From NCBI GenBank assembly GCA_036010905.1, contig DASCMH010000040.1, forward strand, positions 1-22,595: DNA of 22,595 nucleotides, given 5' to 3'. Made by a program: the position numbers and the translations under genes. Origin of the DNA: SMWD01 sp002729875 (GTDB lineage: Bacteria > Pseudomonadota > Gammaproteobacteria > Steroidobacterales > GCA-2729495). Shown here one piece after another: positions 8,083 to 14,799 of this stretch (the stretch's first letter is position 1; every line of letters starts with the position of its first letter). Below the pieces are notes generated by a model. The model saw only the letters and a program-made list of their open reading frames with translations. It had not been told where the DNA came from and ran no database searches.

Positions 8083-9003
8083 TCAACCCGACTCACGGTC
8101 GACCATATCTCGTATCACCGAGCAGACAGCAGCAGTGTCTTGTTGTCCACGGCCGTCGGCGAGTGCGCTTTCGTACAGTGCGCTGCTGGCCGAAAACAGT
8201 GGTGTTGTAACGCCGTATTTTGTCGCAAACTCACTAATCAAATCCAAATCCTTCTGCCAGACGTCAAGTTTCATCGTGGCCGGTTCGTACTCGTCGCGTA
8301 TCATCAGCGGGCTGCGTAACTCGAATACCCGGGAAGTACCTCCGCCGCTCGCGATGACCTCGCAAAGTGTGGTGAGATCAAGACCAGACCGCTCACCCAG
8401 CACAATAGCTTCGGCTGTTGCCACGTTGTGGATGGCAACCAGCAGGTTGGCGATGAGTTTCGCCGTCGTGCCGTTTCCAAACTCTCCCAGATAGTGGTCG
8501 GCACGGGCGAAGTCGGCAAACACGGGTCGGCATTTCTCCCAGTCTGTGCTTGCGCCGCTGGCGAAAATGGCAATGTCACCGGTGGCGGCCTGAGCGCCAG
8601 TGCCACTAATCGGACAATCGAGTAACGGAACACCGACAGCTGCCAGTCGATCCCGGTTGTTAACCTTGCAGTCCAGCGACAGTGTGCTGAGATCGACCAT
8701 GACGAGGCCGTCGAGTTGCCGGGATTCCATGCTGGTGATCGCTGCCACTACGTCGTCGAGAGCCTGCCCGCTGGGCAGGCTTGACAACAGAAGGTCTGCC
8801 TGCTCGGCTGCGGCTGTTGGCGATTCGACGATGATGACACCCGTCTCGCGGGCTTTCCGGCACTGCGCCGGGTCCGGGTCATAGCCGACTACCTGGCGAC
8901 CCGCTGTCACCAGGTGGCGGGCGATAGATGAGCCCATGATGCCGAGCCCGAGGACGCCCACGATCTGTGGCCAATCAGCACCTTGCCCGGGTTGCTTTGT
9001 CAT
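8083..9003 (-). CDS. NAD(P)-dependent 3-hydroxyisobutyrate dehydrogenase-like oxidoreductase
   Basis: 306 residues, the standard length for the beta-hydroxyacid dehydrogenase family. Residues 1-165 are a Rossmann domain with GLGIMG at 19-24 binding the dinucleotide and the substrate signature DCPISGTG at 129-136. The helical C-terminal domain carries the catalytic Lys182 in GNGTTAKLIANLL and the KDLDL element near 251. Members oxidise short beta-hydroxyacids to aldehyde acids or reduce semialdehydes. The exact substrate here is not deducible. YDPDP after the second strand could suit either cofactor. The start ATG overlaps the stop of the TetR gene as ATGA. It probably performs a redox step on the carbon skeleton released by the locus hydrolases. 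Confidence 0.9.
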   Translation of the reverse strand: MTKQPGQGADWPQIVGVLGLGIMGSSIARHLVTAGRQVVGYDPDPAQCRKARETGVIIVESPTAAAEQADLLLSSLPSGQALDDVVAAITSMESRQLDGLVMVDLSTLSLDCKVNNRDRLAAVGVPLLDCPISGTGAQAATGDIAIFASGASTDWEKCRPVFADFARADHYLGEFGNGTTAKLIANLLVAIHNVATAEAIVLGERSGLDLTTLCEVIASGGGTSRVFELRSPLMIRDEYEPATMKLDVWQKDLDLISEFATKYGVTTPLFSASSALYESALADGRGQQDTAAVCSVIRDMVDRESG

Positions 9004-9668
9004 GGTTTACCTTTTGACATTCTGCTCTGCAGACCTTCGAGTACCGTAGTTACGACCTGTGACACGACGGCTGGAAAATCATCACTGACCTCGCTGTGGT
9101 AAATATGTTTGCGGACCGCATAATAAAATAAGCCACCGTGCATCACCCAAACCTGTTCCAACTCGAGTTCTGTAATGGGTTTCTCATCAACAGAAGGCCA
9201 GCCACAGTAGTCACGAATCTCTTCACATATCGGCATCAGTAGCGTGTCCTCGACGATCCGGATATAGCGACGATTGAGTATCTCGCCCCTGAGTCCCGAA
9301 AACATGTACAGCCTGATCCATTCGTAACGGTAGGTGGCTTCGGAATAGTGCCGGTAAAAATCACCGAGCCGATCGTGCAATGATCGGGTTCGGTCGCGCA
9401 ACAACGTGGCCCAGGATGGATTGATGCGATTGATATAAACTTCATTGAATACCCGTTCGATCAGATCCTGCTTAGTGGGAAAGTAGCGGTATAGAAGTGG
9501 CTGCGTGATATTCAGGCGTTGAGCCAGTTCCCGCGTTTGTCCCCCGAAGCCGCCCTCGGCAAAGAAATGTATGGCTTCTTCAACGATTTGTTGTTCGCGA
9601 TCGTTGGCCGACAGCCGCCGGCGAACCTTGGTGGCTTTCTTGCGTTTTGAATTCATTGCCTTAGTCAT
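9000..9668 (-). CDS. TetR/AcrR family transcriptional regulator
   Basis: 222 residues with a very basic N-terminus (KRKKATKVRRR) and a TetR helix-turn-helix at about 25-72, ending in the typical LLYRYFPTKQDLIERVF. The C-terminal half is helical and would bind a ligand and dimerise; no ligand can be assigned. A second ATG at 9656 is an alternative start. Unlike most TetR genes it is not divergent but buried inside an operon, 5 bases after the PEP-binding gene and overlapping the oxidoreductase gene by 4 bases. Its amount therefore follows operon expression, which suggests feedback control of its own operon. The best candidate site is the palindrome at 13311-13326. Confidence 0.92.
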   Translation of the reverse strand: MTKAMNSKRKKATKVRRRLSANDREQQIVEEAIHFFAEGGFGGQTRELAQRLNITQPLLYRYFPTKQDLIERVFNEVYINRINPSWATLLRDRTRSLHDRLGDFYRHYSEATYRYEWIRLYMFSGLRGEILNRRYIRIVEDTLLMPICEEIRDYCGWPSVDEKPITELELEQVWVMHGGLFYYAVRKHIYHSEVSDDFPAVVSQVVTTVLEGLQSRMSKGKP

Positions 9669-9673
9669 CTGAA

Positions 9674-10936
9674 TCAGTGCATCCAGCGAACGATGCCCGA
9701 GATGCCATCTACGGCAACCATCGCGCCATCGGGGATGCGTTGTGTGGCGTCGAGTACACCCAGGACCATGGGTATGCCTCGTTCCCGGGCCAGTGATGCG
9801 AAGTGAGAAGTGCTACCGCCCAGTTCCGCAACGACACCGGACACGCTGGGTAAGACGTGGCTTAATGCAGGCCCGGCTACTTTGGTGACCAGCACGTCGC
9901 CCGGTGCAACGCGGGTAAGTTCGCATTCGCAATTTACCACCCGGGCGCGCCCGGTACCCCAGCCGATCCCGGCCGGATGGCCGTTGAGCCGCGGATGGTG
10001 CAGCCAGATTTCGTCGGGTACTGTGGCTGCGGCGACTTCCAGCGGTCGCGCCTGGAGTAGCTTGAAGCCACTTTCATCCAGTGCCCATTCGATCTCTGTA
10101 GGCCCGCCGATGACGTCTTCGGCGCGTAACAGTAATTGACCCAGCGCAGTCGCCTGTTCGTCACTCAGACAGCGGGCCTCCACCAGGTCAGGTTCGACCG
10201 ACTGTGTGCCGTGTACACAATTGACCGAATGGAATTTGCGTCCTGATTGAGTCTCGCGGAGCTTTCCGTCGCGGCTCAGTAAATACCGATCGGGAACCAC
10301 TTCACCCTGCGCGATTGCCGATCCCAATCCCCATGTGGCTGTCAGGAGCATATCGCCATCAGGCGTCCGGCTCAGGCCGCCGCCCGCGGCACGTGCCATT
10401 ACGAGTGGTTGAATGATCAATGCCATGGCTGTATCAGCCGGATCCAGGCCGTGACTGGCCATATATCGCAGGGCTCGGGTTGACCAAAGTGCCGCCCAGC
10501 AGGAACGCACCGCCGTGTGAAAGTCGGTTTTGCGTTCAAGTCCTAAGAAACTTTCGAACTGACCCGCAAAATTCGAGCCATCGCGATCCTCCACCAGGGC
10601 AGAGGAACGCACCACTGTTTTCGCCCCTGTGAGTTCTTGCCAGACTTTAAGTAATGCAATATCCACACCGGCCTCGATGGGCTCATCCATTAGCGCCAGC
10701 CTCATTTGCAGCGCACAGTGCCGTGCCTCAGGCCCGCTGTTAGAAAATACGCCGCTGGCAATATCCTCCAGACCCAGGTGTTCGAGCTGGCGACGATAGG
10801 CCTGTGCATCCAGACCGTATCCGCCGGGACTGGGCAGCCCGGCGGTGGCGAGCGCTGCCAGATTTGCGGCCTTCGGGCCAAAACGATTTGCATCGGTGGC
10901 TGCGGTCGAGTTCAGCGGAATAAGTAACTCACTCAT
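9674..10936 (-). CDS. Minimal ATP-grasp/phosphohistidine protein (PEP synthase-like, no acceptor domain)
   Basis: 420 residues. Residues 15-305 match the ATP-binding PPDK N-terminal domain: KAANLAAL, TVVRSSALVEDRDGSNFAGQFES (108-129), IIQPLVMARAAGG, EIEWALD and QARPLE. Residues 335-420 match the swivelling phosphohistidine domain with GGSTSH, giving His378 as the predicted phospho-carrier, then ARERGIPMVLG. PEP synthase has a further PEP/pyruvate barrel, and rifampicin phosphotransferase has an antibiotic-binding domain between these two. Neither is present. The protein could therefore use ATP to phosphorylate a locus substrate bound elsewhere, as phenylphosphate synthase does with separate subunits. 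That is inference. Its start overlaps the dehydrogenase stop as ATGA and it ends 5 bases before the TetR gene, placing it firmly within the operon. Confidence 0.85.
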   Translation of the reverse strand: MSELLIPLNSTAATDANRFGPKAANLAALATAGLPSPGGYGLDAQAYRRQLEHLGLEDIASGVFSNSGPEARHCALQMRLALMDEPIEAGVDIALLKVWQELTGAKTVVRSSALVEDRDGSNFAGQFESFLGLERKTDFHTAVRSCWAALWSTRALRYMASHGLDPADTAMALIIQPLVMARAAGGGLSRTPDGDMLLTATWGLGSAIAQGEVVPDRYLLSRDGKLRETQSGRKFHSVNCVHGTQSVEPDLVEARCLSDEQATALGQLLLRAEDVIGGPTEIEWALDESGFKLLQARPLEVAAATVPDEIWLHHPRLNGHPAGIGWGTGRARVVNCECELTRVAPGDVLVTKVAGPALSHVLPSVSGVVAELGGSTSHFASLARERGIPMVLGVLDATQRIPDGAMVAVDGISGIVRWMH

Positions 10937-11973
10937 GACGCGTCGATGATAATTCTCAAAATGCGGCTGGAGTTGCGTTCGAATTCTTCGAATGCGGCCT
11001 GGGTCGCGTCCAGCGGATACGTCATGGTGACGAAACCGGACACGTCCACCTGGCCCGATGCAACCAATTCGATAGAGGGAGCCATGTCTTCGGGCAATAA
11101 TGCCCTTGAGCCGATAATGTTCACCTCTTTAATATATAGCGGGAAGCTGGAGAAATTAGTCACTGCCTCGTGACTGACTGCAAATGCGCAATAGCGGCCG
11201 CCGGGACGCAGCATGGTGATACCCGAGGCGAGAATCCCGGAGCCCCCCGCCGTATCCACGACGATGTCCGCACCGTCGCCGTTCGTCAATCGTGCTACCT
11301 CCGCAACAGCTTCTTCAGCGCCGGCCTGGATGAGATGGTGCGCACCCATCCTGGCTGCCATCTCGAGTTTCCACTGGGTTCGTGAGATGGCGATAACCGG
11401 GTCTGCACCGGCAAGCACAGCCAATCGGGTATGCAACAGGCCCGTGGTGCCCTGACCGACCACGACGGCGGATTCACCCGCTTTGAGGTCAATCCGGTTT
11501 TGCGCGTGGCGCACCGTAGCCAGCGTTTCGATTAACGTGGCCTCGTCGAGGGGCAGATGAGCCGGCAGCGGGTACACATAACGGGCAGCCAGGCTGACTA
11601 ATTGACTTAGGGATCCCTCTACCTCGCGGCCGAAGAGTCCCGCATTGCGGCACAGATTCTCTTTGCCAGCCAGGCACAGATCGCACTGCCCACACGCGAT
11701 GATTGGATTGATCAGCACCGGCTGGCCGGTTTTGAGACCGGAGACCCCCGGGCCGATCTCAGCTAACGTTCCGGTGGCCTCGTGACCCATAACCACGGGG
11801 TAATGCACGCCAGGATGCCGACCCGTGTAAATTTCAAGATCGGTACCACAGACCGCCGTGGCGGCGATACGAACCAATACTTCCCCGGTCCCGGCAATCG
11901 GCTGCGGACGGTCATGCAGCTCGATACGTCGCGGTGCCTCAAGTACGGCGGTCTGGGCAGATCCCTCGCTCAT
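10933..11973 (-). CDS. Zinc-dependent medium-chain alcohol dehydrogenase
   Basis: 346 residues from the ATG at 11973; a TTG two codons upstream is possible but unnecessary. Catalytic zinc ligands are visible as Cys42 in VCGTD and His64-Glu65 in GHEATG. The structural zinc loop CGQCDLCLAGKENLC supplies four Cys at 94-108. The Rossmann fold is GQGTTG at 173-178. Length, motifs and order fit the MDR superfamily close to threonine/sorbitol dehydrogenases, which oxidise secondary alcohols with NAD(P). The substrate is unknown. It follows the M24 gene after 11 bases and overlaps the ATP-grasp gene by 4, so these three enzymes are made together and probably act on one pathway intermediate series. 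Confidence 0.92.
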   Translation of the reverse strand: MSEGSAQTAVLEAPRRIELHDRPQPIAGTGEVLVRIAATAVCGTDLEIYTGRHPGVHYPVVMGHEATGTLAEIGPGVSGLKTGQPVLINPIIACGQCDLCLAGKENLCRNAGLFGREVEGSLSQLVSLAARYVYPLPAHLPLDEATLIETLATVRHAQNRIDLKAGESAVVVGQGTTGLLHTRLAVLAGADPVIAISRTQWKLEMAARMGAHHLIQAGAEEAVAEVARLTNGDGADIVVDTAGGSGILASGITMLRPGGRYCAFAVSHEAVTNFSSFPLYIKEVNIIGSRALLPEDMAPSIELVASGQVDVSGFVTMTYPLDATQAAFEEFERNSSRILRIIIDAS

Positions 11974-11984
11974 CGACAATCAGC

Positions 11985-13274
11985 TTACGATTTGCCCGTG
12001 TTAGATGACCGGTAACCGGGCAACGGGTCGACGACGGTGATTTGTTCCACCGGGAAGTTGGAGATAATCTCGATGTCGTCATCATGAACGATCAGCATTT
12101 CCTCGATGCGTACGCCCCATTCGAATTGCTTGCCGTGTTGCGTTTCCAGTGCGAAGACCATGCCCGCTTTGATCTCTACCGGATGATCCAGTGACCAGAT
12201 GCGCGAGATCACGGGCTGATCGTATTGTGCAAGCCCGAGACCGTGCCCCCAAAGGTTTGCTGCTCCCTGATCCTCTTCTTCATATCCCCAGGCTTCCTTT
12301 GCCGATGGCCACTGGGAGGCGATTTCCCGTGTTGTTGCACCCACTTTCACCGCCCTGATTGAGTCGTAGAGCCATTTGAGGGCGGTAGCATAGATATCCT
12401 TTTGCTCTTGAGACGGCTCCTTGCCGACGCAGTAAGTGCGATAGTAACAGGATTTATAGCCGTTCCAGGTGAGCGCGGCCAGATCCATAAAGACGATTTC
12501 GCCGGGCTGGATGATGCGGTCAGAAAAATTTCGCCAGTTTGGCCAGGTATTCGGCCCCGACGAGACGATGACGTCCTCAACGTCTTCCATGCCGGCAAAC
12601 CCATACAGGAATTCCATGATGTGGGCCGTCACCTGGTTTTCGGTTCGCCCGGGTTCCAGGAATTTCATACACTCCCAATGTGCGGCATCGCCAATGGCGC
12701 CTACGATGCGCAGACATTCCTGTTCGTCGACATTCTTGATGGCACGGGCTTCCATCATCGCGGTCATGCCGTCGGTCCAATCGATACCGGCATCCTTGAA
12801 CGCCTCGAGCATATTGATATCGATGAAATCGACGCCGAGCTTTTCGCCCGCCACGTTACTTTTTTTCATTTCCTGCAGGACCGCGTTGGTGAATTTTTTC
12901 ACCTGTTGCGCGGCCGCCGCTCCCGCAGCACCTTTGATCCAGGCGTAGGACCAGCGGACGTTTTCTTTCGGCAACCACGGTGAATGACGCTCGATCTGTA
13001 TGCCCACGTCACCCTGCTCGAACAAAACGGGTGGATCGTCACCGCACAGCATCGCGTAGCGAAGTCCCGGTTTGAGCCGATTCCAACCGGGTGTCATCGT
13101 GCCCGTGACGTAGCGGACATTCTCGTCATACATCAGGAGCATCGCACTCAGGCCATGGGCCTTCATCCGCTCACGTGCTCGCTCCAATCGATATGTACGC
13201 AGGCGCTCCCAGTTGATACGCTGCTGCCAGTCCATTCCCACTGTACCAAAATTAGCTGTGCCAAAATTCGCCAT
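11985..13274 (-). CDS. M24-family (pita-bread fold) metallohydrolase with altered metal site
   Basis: 429 residues from an ATG at 13274, preceded by GGGAG at 8 bases. Longer readings to 13550 run over the divergent RidA gene. Residues about 20-170 are the creatinase-like N-terminal domain and 180-410 the pita-bread catalytic domain. Expected metal ligands are Asp264 (FMDLAALTWNGY), Cys276 where the family has Asp (SCYYRTY against the usual SDxTRT), His344 (GHGLGL), Glu377 (ALETQHG) and Glu391 (VRIEEM). The usual HE after the GHG motif is YD (351-352). M24B members include prolidase, aminopeptidase P, creatinase and the DMSP lyase DddP, so a non-peptidase C-N or C-S cleaving role is possible. 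It heads a six-gene operon and is divergent from the RidA gene. Confidence 0.87.
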   Translation of the reverse strand: MANFGTANFGTVGMDWQQRINWERLRTYRLERARERMKAHGLSAMLLMYDENVRYVTGTMTPGWNRLKPGLRYAMLCGDDPPVLFEQGDVGIQIERHSPWLPKENVRWSYAWIKGAAGAAAAQQVKKFTNAVLQEMKKSNVAGEKLGVDFIDINMLEAFKDAGIDWTDGMTAMMEARAIKNVDEQECLRIVGAIGDAAHWECMKFLEPGRTENQVTAHIMEFLYGFAGMEDVEDVIVSSGPNTWPNWRNFSDRIIQPGEIVFMDLAALTWNGYKSCYYRTYCVGKEPSQEQKDIYATALKWLYDSIRAVKVGATTREIASQWPSAKEAWGYEEEDQGAANLWGHGLGLAQYDQPVISRIWSLDHPVEIKAGMVFALETQHGKQFEWGVRIEEMLIVHDDDIEIISNFPVEQITVVDPLPGYRSSNTGKS

Positions 13275-13310
13275 GCCTGAATCTCCCGTTGGCGTACTTG
13301 CCCAATTTAA

Positions 13311-13326
13311 TTTAGCATATGATAAA
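13311..13326. promoter_or_regulatory. Imperfect palindrome in the M24/RidA divergent promoter region
   Basis: TTTAGCATATGATAAA is symmetric at 14 of 16 positions and sits in the middle of the 97-base gap between the divergent M24 and RidA genes. TATGAT at 13318-13323 inside it could be the -10 box of the RidA promoter, although no good -35 is visible. A dimeric regulator bound here could control both units; the operon-encoded TetR protein is the natural candidate. Assignment is inference. Confidence 0.4.
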
Positions 13327-13371
13327 CAATATTTTAGTCCGCCGATACCGGTAACGAGGTAGGAAAATCTG

Positions 13372-14751
13372 ATGACCGAACATAATGTACGCGCAAAACC
13401 AGAAGCAGTATGGCCGGGGTTGGAAGCGGGTGTTCCAAAACCGGTGATGCCGTACAGCCCCGCCATCAAGGCGGGTGGTTGGGTGTTTATTGCCGGCCAG
13501 CTCGCCAGCGACTTCAAGACAGGCATCGCTCCTGAGGCCATACCCGGCAATCCCTATTTGGAGGATGGGCTGCAGTTACAGTCCCGGTATGTGTTGAATA
13601 ATCTGGCCAGCACGATCGAGGCGACCGGTTGCGACATCAGCCGTGATACGGCGCGGATCTGGGAATGGTTCGTGTCCCCTGATCCTACGCCCGCAGCATT
13701 TGAGCGCGGCGATAACTGGACGGGGATCAGTATTGATTCTTACCTGAATGCGCGCGCATCTATCCTCGATGGAACTTGCCCGCCCACGTCCTCATTGGGG
13801 GTAGCGGAGCTGATGTGGCTTGGTACCAAAGTGGAAGTAGACATGATTTGTTTCGATGACGATGACGAATCGGTTTTCTACGGCCTGCCTGAAGATCAAC
13901 AGTCGACGTCAACCGGGCACGCACCAGCGCTCCGCCACGGCGATTGGGTATTCCTGGCGGCTGAAAGTGCGGTGGACTGGATTGGGGACAGTTTAAGCCC
14001 TGTGCATCTGGGGGAACCGACTGCCATTGCTGACCAGGCCCGGGGGAATCCGAATTACTGGATCGGTGAACCGGTAGAACGACAAACCGACTATGTGCTC
14101 GAGAAGCTTGCCGGAATCGCCGCCGTGGCCGGCACTTCCCTGGAAAACACGGTCAAGGCCGAGGTGTATATAGGTCATCCCAGGGATTTTTCCGCCATGG
14201 ACAGGGCCTGGCGCAGATGGTTTCCTAAAAACCCGCCTGCCCGGGTGGTTACTCCCAATATGGGTATGGGTGGGCGAGGTTGCCGGGTTGAGATCGCCCT
14301 GACTTTGCTCGCAGACGACGCCAAACAAAAAAAACAAACCATCGAGACTTCGCAAGCACCCGAGCCCCTTGGTCACGAAGCGCAGGCCATCAAGGCCGGC
14401 AACTTCCTGTTCTTCAGTACGCAGATGGCCTTCGACTCGGCCGGTAAATTGGCGGACGGCATGAGTCGCCATCCGAATAATCGGTGGTATGGATCTCCCG
14501 GACAGGCGCAGATGCGATACATGATGAAGAACGTTGCGGCTATCTGTGAGGAGGCGGGCACCTCGGTAGAAAACATTTGTCGGCGTGTATGCTTGCACAG
14601 CGATCTTCAATGGTTTGCCGAATCTATTGAGGAATGGGCCAGGTACTTTCCGGGTGACAGACCGGCCTCGACCACTATCGGACTCCATGGTCCTTTCGTG
14701 GTACCCGGTGCCAACACGCTGCTCGATCTGATCGCCTACATTCCCGACTAG
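13372..14751 (+). CDS. Triple-domain RidA/YjgF-like protein
   Basis: 459 residues made of three RidA-like repeats, about 25-162, 182-314 and 335-458. Each starts with a 'G-x-hydrophobic strand' of the type KAGGWVFIAGQLA, RHGDWVFLAAESA or KAGNFLFFSTQMA. Single RidA proteins are about 130 residues and form trimers that hydrolyse reactive imines/enamines using one conserved Arg. Here only repeat 2 keeps it (PPARVVT, Arg291). Repeat 1 has PPTSS and repeat 3 has RPASTT. The protein thus looks like a covalent pseudo-trimer with one canonical site. It is cytoplasmic, has a GAGG-type ribosome site just upstream, and is followed 48 bases later by the CocE hydrolase gene. It probably clears or converts a nitrogenous intermediate; other RidA-fold enzymes perform deaminase or isomerase reactions. 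Confidence 0.87.
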   Translation: MTEHNVRAKPEAVWPGLEAGVPKPVMPYSPAIKAGGWVFIAGQLASDFKTGIAPEAIPGNPYLEDGLQLQSRYVLNNLASTIEATGCDISRDTARIWEWFVSPDPTPAAFERGDNWTGISIDSYLNARASILDGTCPPTSSLGVAELMWLGTKVEVDMICFDDDDESVFYGLPEDQQSTSTGHAPALRHGDWVFLAAESAVDWIGDSLSPVHLGEPTAIADQARGNPNYWIGEPVERQTDYVLEKLAGIAAVAGTSLENTVKAEVYIGHPRDFSAMDRAWRRWFPKNPPARVVTPNMGMGGRGCRVEIALTLLADDAKQKKQTIETSQAPEPLGHEAQAIKAGNFLFFSTQMAFDSAGKLADGMSRHPNNRWYGSPGQAQMRYMMKNVAAICEEAGTSVENICRRVCLHSDLQWFAESIEEWARYFPGDRPASTTIGLHGPFVVPGANTLLDLIAYIPD

Positions 14752-14799
14752 ATAGCGTCCTGATCGGGATCGACACAGCACCATGAGGGTTGCATCGAC

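Noticed and set aside
7962..8096. N-terminal extension of DUF1838 copy 2
   Set aside because: It would overlap the oxidoreductase gene and hide the twin-arginine signal that begins right after the ATG at 7961.
12402..12983. Open frame (193 codons) antisense to the M24 gene
   Set aside because: It lies wholly within the conserved M24 coding region, and its composition reads as reverse-frame shadow.
13275..13550. N-terminal extension of the M24 gene across the divergent gap
   Set aside because: It would overlap the RidA coding region and skip the GGGAG site in front of the ATG at 13274; the extension has no M24 similarity.
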